Numbered from the stretch's first letter, positions 1 through 9,047 are shown. The stretch is DNA of 33,787 bases from Spirochaetaceae bacterium (GCA_030638735.1 DAOWEB010000101.1:1-33787); one strand, 5' to 3'. Numbers and translations are program-made. The notes: generated by a model from the letters alone, not told the origin.

Positions 1-57
1 AGTGACAGCTACTTTAATATGAAATATATGGAAGAAATGGTGTTTCCGGAGTATTAG
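1..57 (+). CDS. C-terminal end of an unidentified protein (partial)
   Basis: An open frame enters from the left edge and ends at TAG in bases 55-57. It leaves 18 visible residues, ending in EEMVFPEY. This is too short to assign a family. It is called coding only because the frame is open to the edge, and the following DNA looks intergenic. Confidence 0.45.
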   Translation, partial: SDSYFNMKYMEEMVFPEY

Positions 58-76
58 GATTTAGCTGTTTAGGCTG

Positions 77-94
77 CCCTTCGACAAGCTCAGG
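77..94. repeat. Interspersed-repeat-like motif CCCTTCGACAAGCTCAGG
   Basis: This 18-base string, including TTCGACAAGCTCAGG, resembles a short intergenic repeat that I recall from many bacterial genomes, usually as part of a palindrome with CCTGAGC on the other arm. Only one arm is present here. It lies between the end of the first gene and the phosphatase gene. Assignment is from memory of the motif, not from copy number in this window. Confidence 0.35.
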
Positions 95-106
95 AACCAA
101 AGAAAA

Positions 107-176
107 GGGAGAACTGGAGACCGAATGACTGAAAGTTATAAAATATTTTAAAATCTTCCGTTCTCCCGTCTCCCGT
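107..176. repeat. Inverted repeat with a tandem CTCCCGT, possible terminator or repeat remnant
   Basis: GGGAGAAC at 107-114 is matched by its perfect complement GTTCTCCC at 160-167. The right arm runs into two tandem copies of CTCCCGT at 163-176, followed by a pyrimidine-rich tract. The 45-base loop is long for a simple terminator, so this may be a degenerate intergenic repeat. It fills most of the gap before the phosphatase gene; no clear promoter was seen there. Confidence 0.35.
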
Positions 177-219
177 CTTCTTTCTTCCCTTTTCTACCCT
201 CCTGTGTTATTATCCAGGT

Positions 220-2349
220 ATGAATATACGGCCAAAACTTGTACTCCTGCAGCTGGCAGCTGTAACTGGATTTATTATAGCTCTCTCAGTAATTTTTTTC
301 TATTCCCAATCAATTATTAAACAGAAAAACTTTCAAATACATTCAGAAAAGGTTCTTGCAGGGGTAGAGCAGATTAAATCCAGGCTTGATAGGGTTATGG
401 TTTCAAATGTTGATCTTTTTGATCAAAAATCTGATATTATTGATTCTGTAAATAGTTTTGGTATTCTCTTTAATCAATTCAGAGATAAATCAATACAAAA
501 AGTTATTCCTGAAAAAGATGCTTTAATATTATCCAAACTTACTGAAAGGTGGATAGATATATATGAAACCTCTTTTCTTTCTCTTTTTAGTCAAATGGAC
601 AGGATTATTGTTAACCCCTATTCTGAGTCAGAGGGAAGCAGTGAGTTAATAAGAATTCGTTATAAAATGGTAGATGATGGAGATTTTGATAATGATTTTT
701 TAAAGGAAATTTTTCAGCTTGAAGGAAGTCTTAGATTTGTGGGTATTAATACCTATACTTTTATAACAGATCTGGAAAATGAATTGGTGTTACTTAGTGA
801 GTACACTTCGAAATCTATTACCCGTAGTATGATATTGGCGGTTAGTATTTCTATAATTACTGTTATATTCAGTATTCTGATTATAACTATTTTTTCCAGA
901 CGAATGGGATCGCGTATTATTCAGATTCGAGATGCAATTCAATCCTTATCAATGGGTGATTTTTCAAGGGAATTAGATATAAAATCCGGAGATGAGTTCG
1001 AAAATTTTTCAAATCATTACAATGTTTTTAAAAATGAACTTTGGGAAAAACTGGAATCTGTACTGGATTTTATGCTTGAAATCAGCGGGTCTATCTCTAT
1101 AGAGAGTAACCTTGACAGAGTTCTTGAAATAGTAATTGACTCTGCCGTTAAAAATACAACTGCAGATGCAGGATCAGTATTTTTAGTTGATGAAAATGAT
1201 GATTCAATGATTAAACAGAATATAGCTATTGGCTTGCTACCTCCTCTTTTTTATGTTCCCCCTGAGTATGCCAATAATATGGATAAGCTGGTTGAACTGG
1301 TTTTAAATACACCAATTTTGACAGGTGAAACTATTATTGGCAAAGCAGTTGAAACAGGGGGTAATTTTTTTATTAGAGATGTTCTGACTGAAGAAGATAT
1401 GGAACAAAATCAGAAAGAAGGATCTCTTCTGTTTATCAGCTCTATCATGGTTGTTCCACTTATTATTGGAGGTAGAGTTCTTGGTACATTGGTACTTTCG
1501 AAAAACAGACCAGGAGAAAAATTTACAGATATTGATTTTAATCATATTAGAACCTTTAGTGATTATGCGGCATTAACTATTGATAATATATATAATTACC
1601 ATGATCTGATTGAGAAGAGTGAACTCCATAGGGAAATACGAATTGCAGCGGATATCCAAAAGAATCTGCTGCCGGGAACTATTCCGGATACAAAAGGTTT
1701 ATCTTTTGCAGCTTTTACAGAGGCTGCAAGAGGTGTAAGTGGTGATTATTATGATTTTTTTAGATTGGATAAGGATAAATCAGCAATAATTATATGTGAT
1801 GTTGTAGGTAAAGGAGTTCCGGCCTCTTTGCTTATGATAATGATTAGAACTATTATCAGGCTGGCTGCTTCTCCCAGAAGGGATGCAGCTCAAATACTGA
1901 CTATACTAAACAAAGCTATTATAGGCAGAACTGAAGCCGATCAGTTTGCTACAATGAGTTTTATTATTTATGATGAATCAAAAAAGGAGTTGGCATATTC
2001 AAATGCTGCTCATGCACCACTTCTACATTATCGAAGTAAATCGGGAACTTTTCTTGAAATAGATACACCGGGACTTCCTATTGGAATTGAGAGTTCTGTT
2101 AAATATGAACAAAAAATTATTACTCTTGAAAAGGATGATATTCTTGCCCTCTATACTGATGGAATTACAGAAGCAAGGAACAGAATTCATAAAGAGTATT
2201 CCCAGTTTTCTCTTCAGCGCGTATTAAAGAATGAAGCCAGAATGAAACCAGCAAAAATAATTGACTCTTTAAGAACAGATCTTAAAACTTTTGTCGGTGA
2301 TTCCAGGCAGCATGATGATCAGACCTTACTGATTCTGAAGGCGGTATAA
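220..2349 (+). CDS. Membrane sensor PP2C/SpoIIE-type serine phosphatase (RsbU-like)
   Basis: Likely dephosphorylates a STAS-domain anti-sigma antagonist in a partner-switching pathway. A first membrane segment spans about residues 10-28, an extracytoplasmic sensor region about 29-203, and a second membrane segment about 204-226. HAMP follows (about 227-278), then GAF (about 298-455) and a C-terminal SpoIIE phosphatase domain (about 470-708). Metal-binding residues are visible: D509 in GDYYD, D527 in CDVVGKG, D647 in YTDG and D699/D700 in HDDQT. All key acidic positions are kept, so it should be active. Its stop is five bases from the stop of the facing STAS/kinase operon, which supports a common pathway. 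The signal sensed by the N-terminus and GAF is unknown. Confidence 0.93.
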   Translation: MNIRPKLVLLQLAAVTGFIIALSVIFFYSQSIIKQKNFQIHSEKVLAGVEQIKSRLDRVMVSNVDLFDQKSDIIDSVNSFGILFNQFRDKSIQKVIPEKDALILSKLTERWIDIYETSFLSLFSQMDRIIVNPYSESEGSSELIRIRYKMVDDGDFDNDFLKEIFQLEGSLRFVGINTYTFITDLENELVLLSEYTSKSITRSMILAVSISIITVIFSILIITIFSRRMGSRIIQIRDAIQSLSMGDFSRELDIKSGDEFENFSNHYNVFKNELWEKLESVLDFMLEISGSISIESNLDRVLEIVIDSAVKNTTADAGSVFLVDENDDSMIKQNIAIGLLPPLFYVPPEYANNMDKLVELVLNTPILTGETIIGKAVETGGNFFIRDVLTEEDMEQNQKEGSLLFISSIMVVPLIIGGRVLGTLVLSKNRPGEKFTDIDFNHIRTFSDYAALTIDNIYNYHDLIEKSELHREIRIAADIQKNLLPGTIPDTKGLSFAAFTEAARGVSGDYYDFFRLDKDKSAIIICDVVGKGVPASLLMIMIRTIIRLAASPRRDAAQILTILNKAIIGRTEADQFATMSFIIYDESKKELAYSNAAHAPLLHYRSKSGTFLEIDTPGLPIGIESSVKYEQKIITLEKDDILALYTDGITEARNRIHKEYSQFSLQRVLKNEARMKPAKIIDSLRTDLKTFVGDSRQHDDQTLLILKAV

Positions 2350-2354
2350 TGTCC

Positions 2355-3521
2355 CTACTGAAACAAAAGAGACAGTGTTATTATGTTTAGATCTGTATCG
2401 GTTATTTGATCCATATGTGAATCAAAAAAGATCTGTTGTTCTTTACAGGCTTCCTGCATATATGACAGATAATGCATTCCAAGATCAGAATTAAATTCGT
2501 CTTCTGATTTTTCCTGATAGAAGTCAATAAGTGATGTTTTATTTATATCAACATTTTTTTGATCAGTAATTTTCTGTTTTAACTTTTTATATTCATTGTC
2601 CTTGTTGTATATCATTATCTGAAGTTTATTATCAGTTCCTATCGAATTTGCCGTGCCTCTGATTTTCCATGATAGAGTAAGAAATTCATTTCTACTTTCT
2701 AAAAATCGTATAAGCTCATTTCGTATAGTTGTATTATGAATAATTCTGCCAAAATCAATTTTATCTTTGTACAATCTTTTTGATAGTTTTTTTAATTGAC
2801 TGATTTCTGCATTTATAGCAAACTCCATTATCATCAATGAAAGGTATTCTGCAATTTTTGATTTCTCCAGATATTTTCTAAGTGTATTTACAATATCTTT
2901 ATGAAGCTGATTGTAATCCTGGTTTCCCTGTGATACGGAGAGTATGTACCATATTAATGAATTTAGAGAATCAAGGAACTTTTTACCTGTCTGTTTGGTT
3001 TTAGTTATTTCTTCACCAGTAAGATCCTCAAGCCCTGGAATAGAGCTAAGTGAGCTTATAATTATTTTATATTTAATCTGATCAATCATTTCATTATTTA
3101 AAGAAGGAATTTTCCCAATAAAGATATTACTTAGTATTGAGTTTTCATCCAGTATATTAGTTGGATTTGATCTGTTCCAACTACTTACAAAGGATGACTC
3201 CATGAATCTTTTTGTAATTATTTTAGAGAACCGGCGGTAAAGTATTCCATAGAATATTAGTTTTGAAATATCCATTATTTCACTGCGTTTTGCTGTAAAT
3301 GCAGTTCTTGATAACTCTATCCGGGAAACATAATTGGCAATTATCATATTTTGAATAGAAGGAGCTGAAAATTCCTCCAGGCTCATTCCGTAGGCAAGGG
3401 TATTATTTGATAATCTCTTTTTGATAAGTTTTTTATTATGATTTCTGAAGAATGAAACACCTTCATCTGTAAAAGTAATTATTAGAGGCAGTGAAATATT
3501 TGACCTCTTCTTTTCACTCAT
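2355..3521 (-). CDS. Unknown protein, possible degenerate GHKL-type ATPase of the partner switch
   Basis: 388 residues, last gene of the STAS-kinase operon, with its ATG overlapping the upstream stop by one base (TAATG). No family is recognised with certainty. The C-terminal third resembles a worn GHKL ATPase. It has an N-box-like MEFAINAE at about 232-239 (E233, N237) and a G2-like DLGMHYL near 346-352. A final strand ITLSLLF sits where histidine-kinase-type ATPases end. No DxGxG (G1) motif was found, so ATP binding may be lost. The N-terminal 200 residues are helical-looking and unassigned. No signal peptide or membrane segment is visible. It could be the output partner of the switch in place of a sigma factor. 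The ATPase resemblance is a weak visual inference. Confidence 0.8.
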   Translation of the reverse strand: MSEKKRSNISLPLIITFTDEGVSFFRNHNKKLIKKRLSNNTLAYGMSLEEFSAPSIQNMIIANYVSRIELSRTAFTAKRSEIMDISKLIFYGILYRRFSKIITKRFMESSFVSSWNRSNPTNILDENSILSNIFIGKIPSLNNEMIDQIKYKIIISSLSSIPGLEDLTGEEITKTKQTGKKFLDSLNSLIWYILSVSQGNQDYNQLHKDIVNTLRKYLEKSKIAEYLSLMIMEFAINAEISQLKKLSKRLYKDKIDFGRIIHNTTIRNELIRFLESRNEFLTLSWKIRGTANSIGTDNKLQIMIYNKDNEYKKLKQKITDQKNVDINKTSLIDFYQEKSEDEFNSDLGMHYLSYMQEACKEQQIFFDSHMDQITDTDLNIITLSLLFQ

Positions 3522-4081
3522 TAGCTACCTGTTTGGTTTAGATCTATACCATGTTTCTTTTTTTCAAAGTTCTTATAGACCGCAATACAATTTTTTTTAC
3601 TATTAAAAACTACACCGCCATCCCAATACTCAAGGGTAGCAAATAATGCATTTCCACCATCATTTTCATCACTCTTATCTGTTCTGTATGCAAAATACTT
3701 TTCCATGGCATCAAAGTCCTGGTTTTCAAAGCATTCGCTTCTTTTTTTATTGAACTCATTCCAATCTTCAAGCTGCTGGAAGCCTTCACCCTCATCTTCA
3801 ACTATTACATGAGCAAAGCTGGTATCGAAAGCAGCCCATATTCTGACTTTTTTATTAATATCTTTATTATTTCCATGTTTTACAGCGTTTTTAATTAACT
3901 CACTAATTTGTTGTTCAAGTAAATTGATCTCTTTTATCTCTGGTGGGGCCTTTTGAACAATAACCATTGAAAAGAATCTTACCTGGCGAAAATCAGATTG
4001 AAATTCTTTGAAAAATAAACCATCTTTTTTGAGAAGTTTATTTTTATCATCTATAATAATTTCTTTATGGTCAAATAACAT
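3521..4081 (-). CDS. RsbW/SpoIIAB-like ATP-binding serine kinase (anti-sigma type)
   Basis: A 186-residue cytoplasmic GHKL ATPase of the anti-sigma kinase class, expected to phosphorylate the STAS protein encoded just upstream. The N-box is clear: E61 and N65 in SELIKNAVKHG. The G1 box is DEGEGF at about 96-101, and a glycine pair at about 142-143 sits where G2 is expected. It is longer than the roughly 140-160 residues usual for RsbW, because of a charged insert (about 105-140) between G1 and G2. Both ends are coupled to neighbours by one-base TAATG overlaps. No sigma factor gene is adjacent, so the released partner may be encoded elsewhere or may be the 388-residue protein downstream. Confidence 0.88.
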   Translation of the reverse strand: MLFDHKEIIIDDKNKLLKKDGLFFKEFQSDFRQVRFFSMVIVQKAPPEIKEINLLEQQISELIKNAVKHGNNKDINKKVRIWAAFDTSFAHVIVEDEGEGFQQLEDWNEFNKKRSECFENQDFDAMEKYFAYRTDKSDENDGGNALFATLEYWDGGVVFNSKKNCIAVYKNFEKKKHGIDLNQTGS

Positions 4082-4434
4082 TACTGCACCTTTTTTGCTT
4101 GTTCAATCTGAAGAAGAGCTTCTTTTACAGATCCAACAATTGGAAAATATTGGGATAGTTTTGTAAGTTTTATAACTTTTTCAACAGATCCATGAACATT
4201 TGAAATTTTTAGAATACGATTTAATTTTTTAATATTACTATAGATATGAATAAGTACTCCAATTCCACTGGAATCAATATAATCAACTTTAGCCAGATCC
4301 ACAACATAGTTTTTTATATCTTTTGCCAGCATTTTTGTGACAACATTTTTAAGCTCAAATGAGCTGTAAAGATCCATATCCCCAATAACTTCAATAATAT
4401 AAGTTGAAGAGTATTTTTTAAGTTTAATTTCCAT
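4081..4434 (-). CDS. STAS-domain anti-sigma factor antagonist (RsbV/SpoIIAA-like)
   Basis: A 117-residue single STAS domain. The phospho-acceptor loop is visible as DYIDSSGIGVLI at about 51-62, with the candidate serine at S55/S56 in the standard place. In this family the unphosphorylated form binds the kinase and frees its partner, and a PP2C phosphatase reactivates it. The matching kinase follows with a one-base overlap, and a suitable SpoIIE-type phosphatase is encoded at 220-2349. It is the first gene of the minus-strand operon, and an inverted repeat lies directly before its start. The family call is firm; the controlled regulon cannot be read from the window. Confidence 0.92.
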   Translation of the reverse strand: MEIKLKKYSSTYIIEVIGDMDLYSSFELKNVVTKMLAKDIKNYVVDLAKVDYIDSSGIGVLIHIYSNIKKLNRILKISNVHGSVEKVIKLTKLSQYFPIVGSVKEALLQIEQAKKVQ

Positions 4435-4438
4435 AATA

Positions 4439-4464
4439 ATTCCAGTTTCTCCAGATACTGGAAT
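4439..4464 (-). promoter_or_regulatory. Inverted repeat just upstream of the STAS gene start
   Basis: ATTCCAGT (4439-4446) and ACTGGAAT (4457-4464) are perfect 8-base arms with a 10-base spacer, ending five bases from the STAS start codon. In the transcript a hairpin here would cover the GGA-type ribosome binding region. It could instead be an operator. On the minus strand a TATAAT lies a little further upstream, with no good -35 at normal spacing. Confidence 0.4.
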
Positions 4465-4678
4465 TTATCATTATATCGTCTATGCGTCAAGGATTTTTAG
4501 TATTGACAATAAGATATAAAGTGACTAGTATCCACGAAAAGCTAGAGGCCTTTTGCGATATTCCTTACTACTTATTCTATAAGTAATTAGTTCTTCTTAA
4601 CTGTCTGTTAAAATTAATATTTTGTAAGATTTGTAATTAGCCTGTGTCTTAAATATATCTAAATGAACGGGTGGAATT

Positions 4679-6430
4679 ATGAACAAATTTGAGGAAATGG
4701 GTGTTGATCCCATAATTAACAGGGGATTAGTCGACCTCGGCTATGAAAATCCAATGCCGGTACAGGAACTTGCAATTCCAATTTTACTAAATAGTGAAAA
4801 GGATCTTCTGGCTCTGGCTCAGACCGGTACCGGAAAGACCGCGGCCTTTGGGATACCTATACTGCAAAATGTAGATATTTCGAAAAAAATAACCCAGGCA
4901 CTTATTTTAAGCCCTACAAGAGAACTCTGTATGCAAATTGCCGGTGATCTTGCTGATTATTCAAAGTACAAAAAGGGTTTGAATGTACTTGCTGTATATG
5001 GTGGATCCAGTATTGATACTCAGATTAGAGGTCTTAAAAGGGGTGCTCATGTTGTGGTTGCTACTCCTGGCAGAATGCTCGATCTTATTCGGAGAAAGCA
5101 AACTAATTTCTCTTCTGTAACAACTGTTGTATTGGATGAAGCAGATGAGATGCTCAACATGGGATTCAGAGATGAACTTAATGGCATTCTTGCAGAAACT
5201 CCTGAAAATAAAAGAACCTGCTTATTTTCCGCTACTATGCCCAAAGAGATTGCTGGAATGGCTCGAAAGTATATGAATGATCCCGAGGAAATTACTGTAG
5301 GGACAAAAAATAAAGGGGCTGATAATGTTTCTCATATTTATTATATGGTATCAAATAAAGATCGTTATAAGGCTTTGAAACGAATTGCAGATATGAATCC
5401 GAATATCAATGGTATAGTTTTTTGCCGTACACGTAATAATACCCAGGAAGTGGCAGAATTACTAATTCAGGACGGGTATAGTGCAGATTCCCTGCATGGT
5501 GACCTTTCCCAGGCTCAACGTGATTATGTTATGCAGAAATTCAGAAGGAAAAATTTGCGAATGCTTGTAGCAACTGATGTTGCAGCAAGAGGAATTGATG
5601 TTAGTGATCTTACTCATATTATAAATTATGAGCTTCCGGATGATCCTGAGACATATATTCATAGAAGTGGAAGAACGGGTCGTGCTGGGAAAAAAGGTAT
5701 TTCAATTGCTTTGGTTGGGCCAAGAAAAAGGCATTCTATTAAACATATAGAGAATAAATTAGGAAAGCAATTTACCCGTGCCACTATTCCAACAGGAAAA
5801 GAAGTTTGTGAAAAACAACTTTTGCATCTGGTAGACAGGGTTAATAAAGTTGAAATTAATGAAGAATTAATTGGTGAATATCTTCCTGATGTATTTAAAA
5901 AGCTTGAAAATCTGGATAGAGAGGCTGTAATTAAGCACTTTGTTTCTTTGGAATTTAATAGATTTTTAGATTATTATCAGGATGCAAGTGATATTGTTGC
6001 ACCTGAGGAAAATGGTCGTAATAGAAATGGAAGGGGCCAGAGTCATGCTTCCAAACCAGGTGATGTCAGATTATTTATAAATCTTGGCAAGATGGATAAA
6101 CTCACAGTTCCTGGTCTTATTGGTCTAATAAATGATGCAACAAGAAGGAAAAATATTCCTATAGGAAAAATAGATCTACTTAAAAATTTCTCATTTTTTG
6201 AAGTTAATGAGGCTCATGTTGATCTTTTAATTACATCTTTCAAAAAAGTTCACTATAAAGGCAGAAAGGTTAATATTGAAGTTTCAGATAAAGCCCCTTC
6301 ATATAACCAGCGACCCTCCAGGAGAGGTGGTCATAGCGGCGGAGGTAGACATTCCGGAGGAAGACCCAACTATGGGGGAGGAAAACCCTCTGGTGGCGGT
6401 GGACGTCCTTCCAGAAGAAGATCTTTCTAG
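4679..6430 (+). CDS. deaD: DEAD-box ATP-dependent RNA helicase with DbpA-type RNA-binding domain
   Basis: A cytoplasmic RNA helicase of the DeaD/CsdA/CshA group, expected to remodel rRNA and mRNA structure. Motifs in order: AQTGTGKT (47-54), PTREL (79-83), DEAD (153-156), SAT (184-186) and HRSGRTGRAG (328-337). A DbpA-like RNA-binding domain lies at about 460-535. The C-terminus from about 545 is a basic glycine/arginine-rich tail typical of these helicases. Length of 583 fits DeaD. A GGGTGGAA-like Shine-Dalgarno precedes the ATG. The 244-base gap before it also holds upstream sequences for the divergent STAS operon; no canonical promoter was identified there. It is likely monocistronic, ending at a palindrome shared with the convergent HEAT gene. 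The exact subgroup is less certain than the family. Confidence 0.95.
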   Translation: MNKFEEMGVDPIINRGLVDLGYENPMPVQELAIPILLNSEKDLLALAQTGTGKTAAFGIPILQNVDISKKITQALILSPTRELCMQIAGDLADYSKYKKGLNVLAVYGGSSIDTQIRGLKRGAHVVVATPGRMLDLIRRKQTNFSSVTTVVLDEADEMLNMGFRDELNGILAETPENKRTCLFSATMPKEIAGMARKYMNDPEEITVGTKNKGADNVSHIYYMVSNKDRYKALKRIADMNPNINGIVFCRTRNNTQEVAELLIQDGYSADSLHGDLSQAQRDYVMQKFRRKNLRMLVATDVAARGIDVSDLTHIINYELPDDPETYIHRSGRTGRAGKKGISIALVGPRKRHSIKHIENKLGKQFTRATIPTGKEVCEKQLLHLVDRVNKVEINEELIGEYLPDVFKKLENLDREAVIKHFVSLEFNRFLDYYQDASDIVAPEENGRNRNGRGQSHASKPGDVRLFINLGKMDKLTVPGLIGLINDATRRKNIPIGKIDLLKNFSFFEVNEAHVDLLITSFKKVHYKGRKVNIEVSDKAPSYNQRPSRRGGHSGGGRHSGGRPNYGGGKPSGGGGRPSRRRSF

Positions 6431-6441
6431 GGACAAATACC

Positions 6442-6469
6442 GTAGGGTTCAGGCATGCCTGCACCCTAC
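6442..6469. terminator. 28-bp near-perfect palindrome between convergent genes
   Basis: The left arm GTAGGGTTCAGGCA and right arm TGCCTGCACCCTAC are complementary at 13 of 14 positions with no loop between them. It lies 11 bases after the helicase stop and 6 bases before the stop of the opposing HEAT gene. That is a natural place for a bidirectional terminator. There is no strong T-run on either side, so it may instead be a REP-like repeat acting as an RNA 3'-end block. Confidence 0.5.
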
Positions 6470-6475
6470 AATGAA

Positions 6476-9037
6476 TCAATCCTCTATTCGTTTTGCTTTT
6501 GTTCTTGCCATTGCCCAGAGAGTAAATTTTCTTACTCTTTTATCAGGATCATTTTTAAGAGCTTCCAGAATTTCTTCTCCGGATTTACTACTGAGTTTTT
6601 CCAGTGCTCTTATAACCTGTACACGTACATCCTTGTCAGGATCTCTGGCTGCGAGTACTATTCCTCTAAATGCAGATTTAGTTCCCATCATAGAGAGAAA
6701 TTCTGCAGCGGATCGTCTTATCCCAGGATCTCTGTGGGATAATTTTCTTATTACATGTTCCACATATCCGGTTGTTTCAAGAATCCCTGTAATTGATTCC
6801 TTTAGAGATGCTATATCCTCTGCCAGAAGTTTTTTTAATGCCTCTTCGCCTGATTCTCCCATTAATTTAAAGACATTCATAATTTTATCTCTAAGAACAG
6901 GTGAGGCATCTTTCATATTATCGATTATTCTTATAAGAGCTTTCTTTGAGGGTTTTATGGCAAGAGCTTTTATTGCTTCTTCTTCCAATTCTTCATTTCC
7001 ATCAATTAGTTCTATAAGAATATCAACAGCTTTATTTTGATCTGATTTACTTAAACCTGTTATGGCTGATTTTTTAACTTCAATAACCTCGTTTTCATCT
7101 TTTAACAGCTCAGAAAAGTTATTCAATTTATCCGGATTACCAAATATAGCAAGAGCTTCAGCTGCAGCAACCCTTACACGCTCAACAGGATCTCTCAACA
7201 TATCAAAACCCTGATTCAGCATTTTACTTTCTTTATAATCTGCAAGGGCCCAGATACCGGCAATTCTTACATCCGGATCGGCATCAGATAAAGCCTCTTT
7301 TATTGGTTTGAGGAATTCTTTTTTTCTGGTTCCCGGAAGGCTTGCAATAACTGCTGCTCTTACCTTTCCATCAGGCTGTTTTAATAATTTGAGAACTCTG
7401 TTATCAAATGTTTCACCTGCAAAATCAGTCAGCAAAGCAGAAAAATCCTTTGCCTCCACAACGGGAAGAGTTGGGAGCTGCTCAATAATCGGCTGAAGGC
7501 AATAAGGCAATTTGTAACTGGCCAGGATCTGTAATGCTGTAATACGTACTTTGTGGGAGAATACAGCTCGCCCGGCTTTAAGTATTCCAAAAAGTTCCGG
7601 AAGGACAATATCCTCAGGTAATAAAGAAACTGCATCAATCAGAGCTTCTCTTGCAGTAAAATTGTTATCTTTCAGGAGTTCTGCCAAAATATTAAAACTT
7701 AAAAATTCGATGTTGGAAGGAAGGTTTTTAAGTATATAATTTACCTGTAAATCATTATATTTTACTTTTTTTAGCTCTTTGAGTAAAATTACAACAGCAT
7801 TTTCATTGCCCCTTTCTTTAATACAATTAACAGCACTCTGCCATATCTTTTCATCATATTCAAAATTATTTTCAAAAACTTTTAATGCATATTTTGATAT
7901 ATATTTTCTGTCACCTGTCTCTTTCAGGAGCAATAGAGCTGTATAAAGGGCAGCTGGCGTATATGTTCCATCCCCGAGGAATCCTGTAATCTTAACTTCT
8001 GCAGCATTGGTAAGGAGTTTTGTTGTACGATTCAGGTTTGTGGTATCCTCAAAACTGACGTTTTTCAACATTTTACTAAGGGTGTTTGTTTCCTGTAGAA
8101 ACATTGCCGAAGGAAATCTCAATTCCAGATCCTCCCCTTCAAGGAAGTTTAGTGCTGCATCTATATCATTTTCAATGTCAGGATCGAGGAATTCCAGGGA
8201 ATGCAGAGATTGTACGGCTGTTAGAGATGAATAATCTATTCTATGAATGTCTTTAAAATCTGTATTTATTCGTTTATATGCAGATTCCCTGACTTCAAAG
8301 CTTGGATCATCCAGAAGATGTTCTTTTAGCAAACTATATATTTTTACTCTGTCGTCTATAATACATTCTTCTATAACAGATTTTCTTACCAGAGGGTGAG
8401 GATCAGAAAATGATTCAAGTATTACCCTTTTGGATCTGTCCGACTCTTCATTAAGAAGAAGCTTTATTGAAAAATATCTAACAGACCATTCGGGGTCACC
8501 GGCCATTTCTCTTATCTCATCCATTCTATCATTAAACATAAGTTTTGCAGCTTTGCCGTCGAAGGGTTCTCCTCCACCGCTTAATGGTAATTGCCTTAGA
8601 CTTCCCGGTTCTGTTCCCATATATTCAAGGAGCAGTTTTGTAATAGAATCCTTTTTCTGTGCGGCCAGAAAGCAGGAAAAGAGTCCCTGTGCCGGTATAA
8701 ATTTCAGTATTCGTTTTACATTTTTACTTTTTGGTTTATCTTTCAGCAGTTTTAGCCACTCAGCATCAAGCCCTGAGAGTTTGATAATCCTTCTGTCTGT
8801 CCGGTTTGCAAGGCTTTCTATCTTCTGGGAATGTTTCCTGATAAATGCCGGTGGATAAAGTTCATTTGAAAAATTATCATTTTCCAGAGCTTCATTAAGG
8901 TATTTAATAAAATTTTTAATCTTTTTTCTGTAAATCATTGAAATTATAAGAGCTGCAATTACTACTATTATTAATACACCAGCTCCTATAAGAACGGGCA
9001 GGGGAATCCCATTTACCAAACTTATAAAATTATCCAT
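6476..9037 (-). CDS. Membrane-anchored HEAT-repeat protein
   Basis: 853 residues with one N-terminal membrane helix (about 16-38) followed by a basic stretch (YRKKIK), so the bulk is predicted to be cytoplasmic. Much of the rest is helical HEAT/PBS-lyase-like repeats. Examples are D-P-x-x-x-V-R-x-x-x at DPHPLVRKSVIEE, DADPDVRIAGIWAL, DPVERVRVAAAEAL, DPGIRRSAAEFL and DPDKDVRVQVIRAL. Such proteins are protein-binding scaffolds; no catalytic motif is seen. It is the second gene of an operon: its AAGGAG ribosome site overlaps the end of the adenylate cyclase gene, ten bases upstream. This suggests a scaffold that works with, or responds to, the cyclase, which is inference from context. Confidence 0.88.
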   Translation of the reverse strand: MDNFISLVNGIPLPVLIGAGVLIIVVIAALIISMIYRKKIKNFIKYLNEALENDNFSNELYPPAFIRKHSQKIESLANRTDRRIIKLSGLDAEWLKLLKDKPKSKNVKRILKFIPAQGLFSCFLAAQKKDSITKLLLEYMGTEPGSLRQLPLSGGGEPFDGKAAKLMFNDRMDEIREMAGDPEWSVRYFSIKLLLNEESDRSKRVILESFSDPHPLVRKSVIEECIIDDRVKIYSLLKEHLLDDPSFEVRESAYKRINTDFKDIHRIDYSSLTAVQSLHSLEFLDPDIENDIDAALNFLEGEDLELRFPSAMFLQETNTLSKMLKNVSFEDTTNLNRTTKLLTNAAEVKITGFLGDGTYTPAALYTALLLLKETGDRKYISKYALKVFENNFEYDEKIWQSAVNCIKERGNENAVVILLKELKKVKYNDLQVNYILKNLPSNIEFLSFNILAELLKDNNFTAREALIDAVSLLPEDIVLPELFGILKAGRAVFSHKVRITALQILASYKLPYCLQPIIEQLPTLPVVEAKDFSALLTDFAGETFDNRVLKLLKQPDGKVRAAVIASLPGTRKKEFLKPIKEALSDADPDVRIAGIWALADYKESKMLNQGFDMLRDPVERVRVAAAEALAIFGNPDKLNNFSELLKDENEVIEVKKSAITGLSKSDQNKAVDILIELIDGNEELEEEAIKALAIKPSKKALIRIIDNMKDASPVLRDKIMNVFKLMGESGEEALKKLLAEDIASLKESITGILETTGYVEHVIRKLSHRDPGIRRSAAEFLSMMGTKSAFRGIVLAARDPDKDVRVQVIRALEKLSSKSGEEILEALKNDPDKRVRKFTLWAMARTKAKRIED

Positions 9038-9047
9038 ATTTAACTCC

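Noticed and set aside
6276-7040. 254-codon plus-strand frame across the helicase end and the HEAT gene
   Set aside because: It lies antisense to the HEAT repeats and in another frame of the helicase tail. The serine-rich composition is typical of a shadow frame.
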